Source of the DNA: Mya arenaria
Lineage: Eukaryota; Mollusca; Bivalvia; Myida; Myidae
Assembly (NCBI RefSeq): GCF_026914265.1
Contig: NC_069124.1
Span: 90,424,628 to 90,488,627, forward strand
Reading direction: 5' to 3'
DNA length: 64,000 nt
In this document: positions 1-12,070 of the stretch, piece by piece
Numbering within the stretch: the stretch's first letter is position 1
How the letters are laid out: each line of letters opens with the position of its first letter
Notes under the pieces: generated by a model
Databases searched by the model: none
Told to the model about the DNA's origin: nothing
Seen by the model: the letters and a program-made list of their open reading frames with translations, nothing else
Program-made: the position numbers and the translations under genes

Positions 1-93
1 ACTGCACTCTGACAGCACTTGGTACAGATACCGGCACACTGACAGGACTTTTTTCAGTTGCCTGCACACTGACAGGACTTTGTTCAATTGCCT

Positions 94-144
<51 letters not shown>

Positions 145-215
145 CACAGAGGACTTCGTTCAATTGCCTGCACACTGACAAAACTATGTTAAATTGCTTG
201 CACAATGAAAGAACT
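1..215. repeat. Short tandem repeat with (ACGC)n/(AC)n microsatellite
   Basis: Copies of a unit containing GCACACTGACAGGACTT recur near 31, 71 and, diverged, 169. The middle is replaced by an ACGC run that passes into AC (about 94-148). No coding potential is seen. Confidence 0.85.
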
Positions 216-717
216 TTTAGTATAGATACACAAACAACAAACAGTGCACCATCCAATAAAATCAATAAACTGCCTTAAGCTCTAATAATCAAATACCAGA
301 ACACATTCAGCACCTTCCACTAATATCATTGCTTCTTCCATCTATGTCATCATCACCTTCCTTCACATGTTCAAGTTCAAATTTTTCTTTAAACAGATAA
401 AGGCTTTTTCACTATTCACACAGAAGATAAGATTGTAGCTTAGAATAATCTATATGAAGTTCAATGGAAAAGTCTGATTATTAAATTTATTATTAAATAA
501 AAATGAAAATTCTTCTAAAGAATAAAGTGTATAATAATTATTTCAATCTATGAACACAAAAAATGAACAATAATTACCTTTAAGTGACTATGTTGAAGAC
601 TTTAACATTTAAATCTATTCCCTTGTTACTAAAAACAGAAAGTAGTGGAATCTCCAACAAAAGGGGAGACCATATAGCAAGACATGCTGCCCTTGCTTCA
701 AGAGTAAACTTTACATA
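216..717. other. No recognisable feature
   Basis: AT-rich sequence with no long open frame, no exon with convincing splice borders and no repeat that I recognise. Confidence 0.5.
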
Positions 718-1110
718 ACTATCAGAGTTTAACATTTTGGCCATTTTGTTGTTGTTGTTGTTGTTGTTGTTGTTGAATCATGACCTTTGGTGTATTTTTG
801 GAGATGGTCACCCAAGGAAGCTTTCTGTAAAGTTTCATTGAATTTGGGCTGGTAGTTTTAGAAGAGATGTTTTAAAGCAAAACTGGAAGTTGGCCATTTT
901 GCTGTTGTTGTTGTTGTTCATCAATCGTGACCCCTTGTTGTATTTTTGTAGATGGTCACCCAAGGAAGCTTCATTGAATTTGGCGTAGTAGTTTCAGAGG
1001 AGAAGTTTTTTAAGCAATTGTTGACGGACGGACGGACTGACGGACAGACGCTGGACAAAGACCGATCACAATAGCTCACCTTGAGCACTTCGTGCTCTGG
1101 TGAGCTAAAA
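718..1110 (+). repeat. Dispersed bivalve-type repeat with TTG runs and 3' hairpin
   Basis: Two tandem diverged copies of a unit of about 170 bp share the segments GGCCATTTTG, (TTG)n and GATGGTCACCCAAGGAAGCT. They are followed by a GACGGACG microsatellite (about 1022-1050) and a hairpin, AGCTCACC...GGTGAGCT (about 1074-1107). Unit array, GACG run and terminal hairpin match the layout of pearl-type, Helitron-like bivalve elements. The class is an inference; the repeat structure is seen directly. Confidence 0.65.
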
Positions 1111-2368
1111 ATGCATGAGCATTTATAAATGGGAATTTGTCGATTTATAGCTACTTGACCAATCATCCCCAGTTGAAAAGCGCTAAAATATTGCTAATAT
1201 TATTTTTATCAATACACAAATCATATGTTTTCCTTTTTCTTTTGCATCTATCAAGTGTATACTACATAAATATTGTACACCTTTAATATCATGGTTATTG
1301 ACCGAGACTATACGGTATTTGTACACATATCTTTCTTAATACCATGCTTTATTCGCAGTATTCCTGATGATTAAAAAACACGGTTGAAAAATCAAGGCAC
1401 CATCCTACTTTGCAAAATACAAAATAAATAGTAGAACAGTCTACAAACATTCAGCCGATAAGAAAAATGAACAACTCAACTAGAACAAAACTCTATCCAA
1501 TGGAATAATGTTGAAAACACAGTCGCTTAAACTAACAATACGAGACATCGGGAATTCCAATACAAATTCATTATGAAACTCCTTTAGATTATTGGCACGC
1601 TTTACACATATACTAGTGTTGCATCCAAAACATATGCTTTTTGTTAAATGTATATTGACACCAACATAAATATGTTCTACACAGACGTCTTGGGCTAAAT
1701 TCAGATTATTTATAACTTACTCGTTCAATGAAGTTAGCTTTAAAACGTATTATCAAACAAAGCTATAACTGATATTATCGTATATACTAAGAAACATTTG
1801 GTTTTCGAATAAATTGATCCCTTTAGAAATATTCCATTTTTAAATAAAAAATATGAAGGGAAAAAGTTGTGCCATGTTAGTCCAATGTCTTAGTAGACGA
1901 GTAGAAAACAATAGTAACAATAATGAAAGAATCAACACCTTTAAAAAACGATGGCAACAATAAGAAAACTTATAATGTTAGTAAAACAGTTCTAGTATAT
2001 AGTATGTTATCTAAATAAAATATCCATAAACTACTGTTGTTTTTATAAGATTTTCTGCATTCAATTTTACGTTTATGTTAGAAACATTATTAAAAATAAC
2101 TAAATACACACCATCTCTTCCTTTTTTATCTATTCTTGTGTAAGTCCCAAATGTTGAACAGTTATGGCAAACAAAGAGTTAGACCAATATGAACTTGTTC
2201 ACGTTGATATGTTTTGGTAAAACGCTTTGTACTGCATGATGTGTCAATTAAAAATTGTTTGTATGAATGTACACTTGGGTAATAAAACAGAAACCAAAAA
2301 TGAGTGTTCATACATAGTTAATATGTTATGATAAACAAGATAGGATTTGATTGATTTACTTCACTCAC
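1111..2368. other. No recognisable feature; possible 3' part of the kinase gene
   Basis: AT-rich. Further 3' exons of the minus-strand kinase gene could lie here, but no candidate has both splice borders and a compatible frame. The best one, near 2112-2170, is blocked by in-frame stops. Confidence 0.45.
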
Positions 2369-2468
2369 CTATTGTCTGATGACTATGTTTGTTAATGAAT
2401 GACTTGGGCAAAGGGTCTGTTTCCGGATGGCTGTTACTTCCACGCAGATTCGCTCTTTTGGTTGGTGG
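2369..2468 (-). CDS. Kinase gene, C-terminal exon
   Basis: The acceptor CATGTAG and the strong donor G|GTGAGTG border 100 bp, entering in phase 0 as required. It reads PPTKRANLRGSNSHPETDPL onward, low-complexity and polar. At least one more 3' exon is needed and was not found. Confidence 0.55.
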
Positions 2469-2946
2469 CTACATGACATAAATGCTAATATAAAATACCT
2501 ATATTTACACCTTAACTTCCATTCCTTAAATGAACTGCCTTGCAGCAATTGCGTTCATCAATCGATGAACGCAACATCTTCGGATATGTTCGGATCGTAA
2601 TTCATTGCATAACAATATACATGGAAGCTATTGATCTTGTTATTGGTTGTATTGTGTCAGCAGGTCCTGTAAAATATAGATCAACATTTTAGAAAGTGTT
2701 AGTTTATTATATTTTAAATATATTGGTGCCAGAAGTGTTTCAATTTTTACGTTTTAAAGTGATTTCAAGTGGTTGATCTTTTCCCGCGTTATTGTGACGT
2801 CATTTGAAAAAAAACGTTTCCGGTTATAGTCGGGTCGTTCTATTTACCGAATTGATAAGAACGGATTACTGAAAGGTTTTCTTAAATAAAATGAAGTAGT
2901 TTTTTAACAATTCTTGAATGAAATAATGAACTATTGGTTTAAATAT

Positions 2947-3101
2947 AAGGAATGAATTGCGTGGTTGATGTCATTATCGGGGATATGAACGCAATTGGGT
3001 TGGTCAAAGTACGCGTGGAGTCCTTCGGACTCTACACACATTGACCAACCCAATTGCGTTCATACCCCGATAATGACATCAACCCCGCAATTCATTCCTT
3101 A
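2947..3101. repeat. Near-perfect 155-bp foldback element in a kinase intron
   Basis: Arms of about 75 bp pair almost perfectly around GTCCTTCGGAC (centre near 3024). The outer ends read AGGAATGAATTGC and GCAATTCATTCCT. It lies in the intron between the two last kinase exons. It resembles a foldback/MITE insertion; no clear target duplication was identified. Confidence 0.85.
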
Positions 3102-3544
3102 AATAACACTTTCCCTGGTACAAATATTAACATAATGGTTCAATAGTTTAACAAAATTTTCAAAATGTTCTTTTAAATTCCATATTGATGGACCTTTACA
3201 TACCATACTCATATTTAAATTACAAATCATACTTGAAACAAAGGAATTAGATGGAGTGCTTTGTGGCGTAAGCGCCATATTCAAGTCAAGTTTAGTCAAA
3301 AAGGTTTGTTGTACATAAGCTATGTACAACATATGGAGGACAGTGAACACTTCTATACGCAATACACGGGAAATTGTCATAATGTGGTTGTGCTCAGGGA
3401 ATATTTTGAAGTTTTTTGTAACTCACCCCATCCCCATCCCGTTTTAAGAAAAAGTTAAGTCTCGACTACATTTCATTGACACAATCTATTTTCCACCAGA
3501 AACATATCATAAAACATTATAACTAATCAAATTATTTTACAAAC

Positions 3545-3647
3545 CTCTATATTGTCAGGCTCACTTTGTTTTGCAACCCCTGTAACGAACTGATCTTGGA
3601 CTATGTCATCTTGTAGTATTCTGGCATTGAAAAGCTCAAACAAATTC
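3545..3647 (-). CDS. Kinase gene, post-catalytic exon
   Basis: The acceptor TTTTTCAG and donor GAG|GTTTGT border 103 bp. It reads NLFELFNARILQDDIVQDQF onward and ends in phase 0. The entry phase fits the preceding donor (AG|G). The products beyond the kinase domain are of unknown function. Confidence 0.65.
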
Positions 3648-4372
3648 CTGAAAAATTAACAATTAAATATGTTCATGCATTAGCTTAAAGTGACTCTCTT
3701 ATTCAAAATCAATACATACACATGTATAACAAACATTAGTTTTGACTTACTAAATCATGCATTTATGGAAAAAATTAATTAATGATAACAAGATTGTAAC
3801 CATGTATTTAATAGCAGAAAGCACCAAAATATTAAATGATTGGTGAATGCTTAAATATATACTGTGGTCTTCTTTAGTCTCATAAGGTAGAAATAATTTG
3901 TATAATGCTCATTTCTTTCAAATGAAATTCGTTATCCTTCATAAAAACATTGATTTTGACATTATTCATCCTTTATAGAATATTAAAACAATAGTATCCA
4001 TTGTGGTAAATCTTATCTGGTTGTAAGAGTGCATCTTTAAATAGAATGTTTCAAAGTACAGACTTTAATATAATTTAAAAACGAGTAATACCATGCTGTG
4101 CCTTGTGTGCTGTTTGTTATATATCTCATTTATTTTGACGGTTATTAGGTCATGGCTCTTAAAAGGTCTTGGTCGAAATGTTAATTCAAAATATAACTAG
4201 GATTTTAGTAAATATTTAAACAAAATAGCTAGTTTTCTATTTCCAAACTCTCAAATTTTATGAGTACCTTAGTCTTTCAGGAAAAATCGAATATACAACG
4301 AACAACGTATAATGTATAATAGATTTATAGGATTGCATCAAAGGTGATTAAAATTGCTTTTAAACATAATAC

Positions 4373-5362
4373 CTTTCAGATAAAGCTGATTGTTCGCTCT
4401 GAAGAATTGCGTACACATACTCTGCAGTAGGTCGTCTTTCAAACTTTGAACATAGTTCAAAAGCTTTTGAAATCTTCATCCAATGGAAATTCCTTTGTTT
4501 TTCATACTTTACACCATGCTTAGGGAGATTTTTGCTAGCGAACAGTTGCTTTAGGAATTCAAGATTTGTCAACCCTGCTGCCTTGTCTCTTTGTAACTCA
4601 ATTTGGTATGGGTATTTCATATCGGTATTGATCAAAACAAACAGCGTCATGCCAAGCGACCAAATATCCATTGATTTCAAATCACTGATAGTTGCTGCCT
4701 TCTTTGAGTGCGCATGGATTTCAGGTGCCATATATACAGGTGTCCCCCTGTATATATTCTCTGTTCTGGTATGCACTAGGTTGGCTGTTTGGATCAGCTC
4801 AGACCTACTTTCACCAAAGTCAGTAAGCTTGGCCACAATTGGGTATTTGTGCCAATTTTTTATCAGTTCTTGTTCTGTTGAATAGTGTTGATTAGACACT
4901 AGCACATTTTCTGGTTTCAGGTCTCGGTGCACTATTCCTTTTTCATGTAAATATGAAAGTCCTCGAACTATGTCTAGTGCTATGTCCTTGTGCAAGTCCT
5001 CAAATTCTTTACAATTGAAGGAATCCATTACACTCAACAAGTCCTTAAGAGAAGAAACTTTTCTGTCTTGACCAAAAAAAAATCAAATCGAAGTACATAT
5101 ACTCCATCAAAAATGCACTTACTCCTGGAGATCCACCTTTCACAACACTGTCAAATTTAACAACATTCTCATGGTTTGCTAATATTATCACTCGCATTTC
5201 TTTCGCAAAGAGATCTTCATCAGACTCAGTACTTAACATTTCTTTCATTATGAGAGTTTAACATTTCTCTGACAAAGTTTGACCATTCCATAACTCGATA
5301 GTTTCGATCAGTCTTTAGCGTTGCAGCTGGTATCTTTGGTAAAGAAGGTATTTTAATGCCAT
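4373..5362 (-). pseudogene. Kinase gene, catalytic-domain exon (two frameshifts)
   Basis: The acceptor TTTTTCAG precedes GAT-GGC-ATT and the donor is GAAAG|GTATTA. It carries all the visible kinase motifs. A tandem insertion of 25 bp shifts the frame after NFVREML, and an extra base in the homopolymer shifts it again after YMYFDLIFF. The downstream frame is then open for 226 residues to the donor. Confidence 0.85.
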
Positions 5363-5730
5363 CTGAAAAACATCAAACATTTTTACAGATTGACAAATTG
5401 ATTAATTTGACATCAATTTACATTTTATTACTAGGTAGTGTATTGAAAATAAAATGTTCTAAAAGTAGAACATTCTTCACAATTTTCAGACACACTGTGC
5501 TCGTGTCTCAAAAATAAAAAATAACTTCATAAGCTATGAGAAAGAAATAATCTGAAGCGAACTTCCCATTTTTTTTATTTTATAATTACCCAATATAATT
5601 ATCGATTAAGATATAAATGTGTTAATTAATGTACATTGTACATTAGAGTATCGACAAAAATTAAGAAAATGAATAGAATATTACCTATAATTGTTTGTTT
5701 GTTTTTTTAAATGCGAAGAAAACAGCTTAC

Positions 5731-5783
5731 CTTTCTTGCAGAGAACCAAACAGCGTGTGAAACGGCAAACGGACAGACAAGTT
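5731..5783 (-). CDS. Kinase gene, tentative 5' exon
   Basis: It ends at a good donor (AAAG|GTAAGC) in the phase needed by the next exon, reading ...CRFTRCLVLCKK then D. The 5' border at an internal CGCAG acceptor is a guess; an in-frame stop lies a little further upstream. Confidence 0.45.
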
Positions 5784-6480
5784 CTGCGAGAGTTGCGTTA
5801 AAAATTAATAGGTTGCTAGTGACACTGCACGCGTTGCTAATTAAGCTCGGACAATTGACCTATGCATGAAATCGCGATGATGACACTGCGTCACAAGATG
5901 TTCAAAGAAATAAATTAATCGTGCAGTTATTATCTTCTTAAATCTACCTAATATTATAATTATAACGAAAAGTCGACGCTAGAGAACTTTATATCAAAAA
6001 AAACATCAGGAAAATGCATAAGCTTATGTTGGAAAAAGAAACACGTCAATTGCGTTGTATATGACTATTAGTGTTTTATTCAAGTATCATTTTAGATATT
6101 GTACACATCATGAGGTTATATAGCAATTAAATAGAATTTCATTCTCTAACTGATCTGAAAAAGATATAATCATCTTTACCTCAGATAATCAATTTAATGT
6201 CATTATGGACCTTAACTAAAGACCGACAGCGATCTCTCTGGTGATATGCAATCTATACGGCTTCTTGTAGAACGCGCTGGTAGAAAAAAGATAATGCGGT
6301 CAGATTTTACCGGCTGGTCATCAGGTCAGGCATTAAATTTATGATCGAAGATCGCGAGGAGAAGCCATAATTATTATATAGTCTAATTGGCGTTTCCCTA
6401 CCCACATTTTACGTGTTAGTATGTAGGTATTATCATCGTTTCATACTTCCTAACTTCATTTAATTTCGTTATACGAAAAA
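5784..6480. other. No recognisable feature
   Basis: Sequence upstream of the kinase gene. It may hold its promoter or further 5' exons, but nothing specific can be supported. Confidence 0.4.
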
Positions 6481-7160
6481 CGTAAGTAAATTCTTCTTAC
6501 GTTTTCATGCGATTTCTATCAAACTTTCACAGATTGATGACTATATAGTGACACAGCGCATATTGTCGGGCTTTTGCGATTGGACCATTATTGAAAGAGT
6601 TATAGCCCTTTGTCTATTTTATATTTAAAATTGGTTTCTTCGCAACTCCTCTTACGTTTTTCATGCGATTTCTACCAAACCTTCACAGATTGATGACTAT
6701 ATAGTGACGCAGCGCGTATTGTCGGGCTTTCGCGGTTCGGCCATTTTTGAAAGAGTTATTGCCTTTTTTACATTTAAAATTGGTTTCTTCGCAACTCCTC
6801 TGACGTTTTCATGCAATTTCTACCAAACTTTCACAGATTGATGACTATATAGTGACACAGCGCATATTGTCGGGCTTTCGCGATTCGACCATTTTTGAAG
6901 AGTTATTGCCCTTTCTTTATTTTGCATTTAAAATTGGTTTCTTCGCAACTCCTTTTACGTTTATGACTATATAGTGACGCAGCGCATATTGTCAGGCTTT
7001 TGCAAGTTGACCTTTTTTGAAAGAGTTATTGCCCTTTCTTAATTTTACGCATTTCTTTTGTTCCTGAGAAACTACCCTTACCATTGATTGGCTTTCGTTA
7101 CAAAAAATGCCCCCATGAGGCGGGGGATATAGCTGTCTGTGACCGCTCTTGTCTTAAATT
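6481..7160 (+). repeat. Four-unit ~150-bp tandem array with 3' hairpin tail
   Basis: Units starting near 6496, 6651, 6800 and 6953 share GATGACTATATAGTGAC and ATTGTCGGGCTTT. The array is followed by ATGAGGCGGGGGATATAG and an AGCTGTC...CGCTCTTGT tail. This is the layout of a Helitron-like, pearl-type bivalve element. The last unit is shortened at its start. Confidence 0.8.
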
Positions 7161-7978
7161 GTGTTTCCGTTGTTTTTTTTAAATTTTGGTAAGTCAATGT
7201 CTTTGATATGAAGAGTCAGATTAAGTGCACATGAAAACAAATAATTATGATACGCTTTTGACATTGTTTATCTTCACCCGTAGTGATGAAGTTAAAGTAA
7301 ATTAAAACTTAGGGTTTTTCCGTCAGATAGGAATCATAAAACATACTTACTTAAAATAACAATTTTTTTTTTACTTTATAACCTTATGATATAACCGTCC
7401 ACTGTGACATTACATTTTACGCCAAACCATTAATTTTGATAGACATGCTTGACTGTAGCGGCTTTCACAGATTCATGGAATCATTTACCATGATTAATAG
7501 CCCCTTGAGTAGATGCCAAGATTTTATAGCCATTGTAGCTTATCACTAAAATTGACAACACCATGATCATGATGTACTGATGAATCATGATTGCAGGTCA
7601 GCAAAGGTTTAACATAGTTTATCTTATACAAAGCTATACAGTTTTCCGCCAGTTCATACCAGTAACGTTTTAACGGCATGTTGGGTCACAGCCATGTGGT
7701 ACTTAATATGGTTTATTCTGTGTATTTTTGAAGCACATTTCTTCTCTGTTTGTTTCTTGTCTATACTTCTTCCCTTGTAGTAAGCCATGTATCATTCTTA
7801 CACGCTTGATTTTAATGACCGCATATATCATATAAATTCTCAGAAATCTATTGCTTGGCATTTAATAAACAACAAATCGAAACAAAATATATTATATTAC
7901 ACAAACAACCGAACCTACATCATTATATTTAATTATTTGATATTTTTTTCAGTGCTGCGAAAGTCAAGCACAAATATT
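7161..7978. other. No recognisable feature
   Basis: AT-rich; short chance open frames only. Confidence 0.4.
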
Positions 7979-9020
7979 TAAAGCTAGTCTTAAACGCTTG
8001 GCATTTCCATAAAAAAAAATACGTTCCGTTCCGCAAAATACAGTTAGCCACACGGGTAACTGTATTTTGCGGAACGGAACAATTATTTTGTTCCTAAATA
8101 GCAAAAATAAAGGTACCTATATATATGTCTTTCTCAAATGATGTTTTAATTTCGGGAAAAAGGTATTGTCTTCTGTGCTTCGAATTCATGTCTATAAAGC
8201 TGGTCTTAATTAAAGCGCATGTTTTCAGTAACCGTAACCTGTATATAAATTCTCTGATCTCTAATCATGGCGATTCAAAAACTTACACGCCTGTTTTCAG
8301 TGACCATATATTTCATATAAATTCTCTGATATTAATTGTTTGGCATTTCACAAACATTAAATCGATTTTAATTATATCACACAAATAAAACAACCTTCAA
8401 TATTACGTCTTGAACACTTGTTTCATTTTCGGGGAGATAATATTAATTCATTGCTTCGAAATATACACACATATTTTTAAGCTAGTCTTCAAGGCTAAGC
8501 ATTTCTTGATATATTTTTGTTCCGTTCCGTTTCGCAAAATACAGTTAGCCACACGGGTAACTGTATTTTGCGGAACGGAACGGGACAATTAGTTTGTTCT
8601 TAAATATCAAAAATAAAGGTACACATGTATATGTCGTTTTCAATTGATGTTTTACTTTTGGGAAAATGATATTGTCTTCTTTGCTTCGAACACATGTCTA
8701 TAAAATTTGTCAGTGCTTCAAGAGGCCCAGACATTTTTTTAAAGCTAGTCTTAAACGCCTGGTATTTCTTAATATATCTTTGTTCCGTTCCGCAAAATAC
8801 AGTTACCCGTGTGGGTAACTGTATTTTGCGGAACGAAACGGAACGGAACAAAACTCTTTAAATAAACAAACTAACGGAACGTGTTTCCAGTTAATAGTAC
8901 ATGTATTAAGTTAATAAAGTCTTTAGTTGAGTAAGCAGAACGAAAGCAAGTGTATTATAGATTTTCTTCCCCGTTTGGTGCCCCAACTCTTGTTCCGTTC
9001 CGTTCCGTTCCGCAAAATAC
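7979..9020. repeat. Irregular tandem array carrying palindromes
   Basis: Three related units each hold a strong palindrome, at 8023-8080, 8519-8582 and 8782-8848. The arms contain GTTCCGTTCCGCAAAATAC, and the loop reads near GCCACACGG. A half-palindrome follows at about 8992-9020. Flanking sequence is shared too (GCTAGTCTTAAACGC before, AAAATAAAGGTAC after), so whole units were copied. The third palindrome differs in the loop while its arms stay paired. Confidence 0.85.
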
Positions 9021-9279
9021 AAGCCTTACAAAATAAAAGGATTGTAGAATGGCAATTTCAAAAAGAAATTTTAATTGTTTGGTCAATATTTATCCAGACA
9101 TTGATATTAACCAGTCAAATCATTTATATGTGCAAACTAACCATAAGAAAAACTGTTGACAATTGAACCAAGTTTTATATATTTGGCTGCTGGTTTACTA
9201 AGAATCACCTAGAAGCATTCCTTAGAACAAAGTAAATTGCACTATAACGATGCACTATTTTGTTTTCTGAAGTAGATGG

Positions 9280-9490
9280 AATACGAACATGTATATTTCA
9301 CCTCGTTTCCGATCAATAACTGGAGAAAGCAGGGACACAGCGATCTCAAAATTGGTAGGCAGGTTGGTCAGTGTGTCACAGGATAGGTTCAATAACAGAT
9401 AAACACTTAGGCTTAGCTCATAGTTGAAAAACTACCAGCGGTTGAGCCCTTTTGACTCTGAGGTCAGTAGGCGAAAGGTGATTCTTATTA
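9280..9490 (+). repeat. Dispersed bivalve-type repeat fragment
   Basis: It shares TTTCCGATCAATA, TAGGCAGGTTGGTCA and GAGGTCAGTAGG with the arrays at 13.4-13.9 kb and 52.1-52.7 kb. A single diverged unit. Confidence 0.6.
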
Positions 9491-10795
9491 AAAAAAATGT
9501 TTTGTTCGACATGCTCGTTGTTCATACATATATGTCACCATTTAAACTATGTCTGTTTGTATATTATTAAATAAGAACGCTTTCTAGCCGTGGCTTATCT
9601 TGGACCATTATGCAAAATGCTTCGTAATCTTAATTGACTGACATAGACGTTTATACACATTTCACATGAGTTCTGCCTTTTCCTTTTTGGATTCGCCTGG
9701 TTGTGATGCCGGCACCGTCATACCAGCAAACACCATCATACACCATCATACACCATTCTTATTGTTTCCATCTGTTACTGGTTGTGTTAAATATACATGT
9801 ACTAACTGATTTAGGATAGTTTCAACATTTCAAAATGGACATCAGCAACATCATGTTATAGTATAGTTCTCTTTCAACTCTGAATGCTGATGTGGTTGCT
9901 AATGAACCCATGTGTTCATGAGTTTATATCATGATGTCATTCAAGAGTTTACAGAATAGTGTTGGAAACGGGTTTTATGTTTAAACTTTTGGCTACTGAG
10001 CTTGTTTCTGTAGTTTTTCACATAAGTATTGTTCCCATTTTTTGTCTTGAAATGTCCATTGTTCATTGTAACCATTTCCTTTCGTGATAATATTTGTTAT
10101 ATCTGCTCAATTTTAGTGTTGCCTTGTTGTCATCTACTATATCCCATCTGCTTTTCCGATTATGTTCCATTGTTGCTGTTGCTTCATTACAGTAAATGTG
10201 CACTGCTACTTTTTACCATTACCATGCATTTACAGTAGTATAATTACGTCTCATTTGTGACCTCATGAAATTTCTGTGACGATCAAAATAGGCCCATTTG
10301 ATCAAGATCTTATTATGTGTAATGCTTGACAGTACTATATCGATAATCTTCATTTCACTGAGACGCCACTGATGACAAAACGTGCACAACTTTACAACTT
10401 TATTTATATTTACTTTATACTCACACTTGTTTGTTGAATAGGATATGGACACTTTCAGAGAAATTAGCAGACTATCCCTGCAACTCTCTGGAATATTTGC
10501 CAGATTATAATACTGTTTATCTAAGTCTGATGCTAACCGTGAGTTGATGCTTATTACTGCTCGTCTAGACAAGGCAGACTTTTAGTCGGAACAGTTCCTT
10601 GACAGTCTAAACATGGAAAACAAACTGATGCGACTTTACCTTCAGAAACTCAATATGATTATATTCAAAGAAAAGGAACACGTCCCCCGTCATGACGCAT
10701 ACTGTACCTAGAGGAAATAATAAACAACTACTGGCAGCATTTGACACATTGAAAGAATGGACATATGCTGATAATACAATATAATTGGATCCAAA
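9491..10795. other. No recognisable feature
   Basis: Only short open frames. CACCATCATA is repeated three times near 9730-9757. Confidence 0.4.
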
Positions 10796-12070
10796 CATGG
10801 ATATCTCTGTATGTCGTACAGTACACGGTGAGCAGAACAAGGCTGAAGACAGAGCGGAGAAAAGGGATGGGAAGGGTATTGGAGATGATAGAGATTAGCA
10901 AGAACATGATGAGAAGAATGTTGACCGTGTCAAGAACAAGGCTGAAAATGGCGACAAACAAATGGATAACAAGAATGTTGGAGATGAAAAAGAGATGAAC
11001 AAGAACAGGTTGAGAAAAATGTTGACCGTGTCAAGAACAAGGCTAAAAATGACGACGAACAAATGGATAATAAGAATGTTGTAGACGATAGATATGAACA
11101 AGAGCATGATGAGAAGAATGTTGACCGTGTCAAGAACAAGACTTAAAATATTCGCTTGAATTTCATACTGTTCTAACAGCATCTGTTAATGTTTTGAGTT
11201 AATTGAGTTTAAAGTTTAAAGTTGTTATAACTTTTTTGTTTGTAAACGTAATTTCACCAAAACAAAATACAGACCATTTAAAAATGCAATTGTGTCGATG
11301 TTATATAAAAATTCATTAGCATGCAGTTCTTTACTTTTAGAATATTTACTAGAAAATGACCACAAATGTCACGCTATTGTTAAATTGTTTTTTTTATACT
11401 GTTATAATTGAGGTAGAGCAGTTTGTGTATGTGATATTGCACATATTGTGCATTTTTGTTATTAAGTGGGGTTTTCAAGTGTTCCAAACTCTTCTAAATT
11501 TTAAACATTTTGGATTTTTCAAAGAAATGAATCACGTGTCGTTGACACGATGATTTCATTGGCCAATTTAAGACTTAGAATAGTCTGAAAGTTATGAGAG
11601 TGGGAGATTTTGAGATAGAACAGAAAGAAATGTAAAACAACTCTCCAAACATAATAGATAGACTGTTCTAAGTTAGACCTAATGAAAGGGCTTGGAAAAA
11701 ACACAATTTCAATGCTATAAGAATCTTGAAATAACCCAAAAAATCGACTTAGAACAGTATGGAATGGCGAAATGGCGACAAACAAATTGATGACATTAAT
11801 GTTGGAGGTGATAAATATGAACAAAAGCATGATGAGAAGAATGTTGACCTTGTCAAAAACAAGGCTAAATATGTCGACGAAACAATTGATGACAAGAATG
11901 TTGGAGATCAAATAGATGAACTATAGCAGGATGAAAAGAATGTTGGCCCTTTTTAAGAACAAGGCCAAAAATGGCGACGAACAAATGGGTGACAAAAACG
12001 TTGTAGATGAAAAAGAGATAAACAAGAGCAAGAGGAAAAGAATGTTGACAATGAAAAACCAAAAGAGTGA
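10796..12070 (+). pseudogene. Decayed gene of 33-residue charged repeats
   Basis: Two blocks (about 10796-11147 and 11759-12070) hold copies of a unit close to 99 bp. In the frame where the unit is a codon multiple, it reads like EHDEKNVDRVKNKAKNDDEQ followed by MDNKNVVDDRYEQ. The unit at about 11013-11147 is open for over one full repeat before TAA, and the one starting at 11759 is open for 56 codons before TAG at 11924. Between units, stops and two-base insertions break the frame (a TAG near 10896; unit length 101 against 99). Highly charged Lys/Asp/Asn-rich repeats suggest a coiled or disordered protein. No family is recognised. About 600 bp without repeats separates the blocks, possibly an intron or insertion. 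Confidence 0.55.

Larger units (their letters stand above)
2369..5783 (-). pseudogene. Serine/threonine protein kinase gene, disrupted
   Basis: At least four minus-strand exons (5783-5731, 5362-4373, 3647-3545, 2468-2369) join in matching phases. The large exon holds a clear kinase C-lobe: catalytic loop HRDLKPENVLVSN, DFG as DFGES, the activation-segment end GTPVYMAPEI and helix F DIWSLGMTLFVLIN. Upstream the reading continues through NFVREML and a helix-C-like AKEMRVIILANHENVVKF. A glycine-rich loop is not seen, so more 5' exons or an unusual N-lobe are likely. Two lesions break the frame. One is a 25-bp insertion made by a direct repeat of GAAATGTTAA (about 5233-5265). The other is an A9 run near 5074-5082 holding one base too many. 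The rest is well conserved, so this is a young pseudogene, or a real gene with a homopolymer assembly error plus a true insertion. Kinase fold is certain; function and substrate are unknown. Confidence 0.85.

Noticed and set aside
2112-2170. Fifth kinase exon (NCSTFGTYTRIDKKGRDG, donor GTGTGT)
   Set aside because: No acceptor lies in a frame compatible with the preceding exon without a stop codon.
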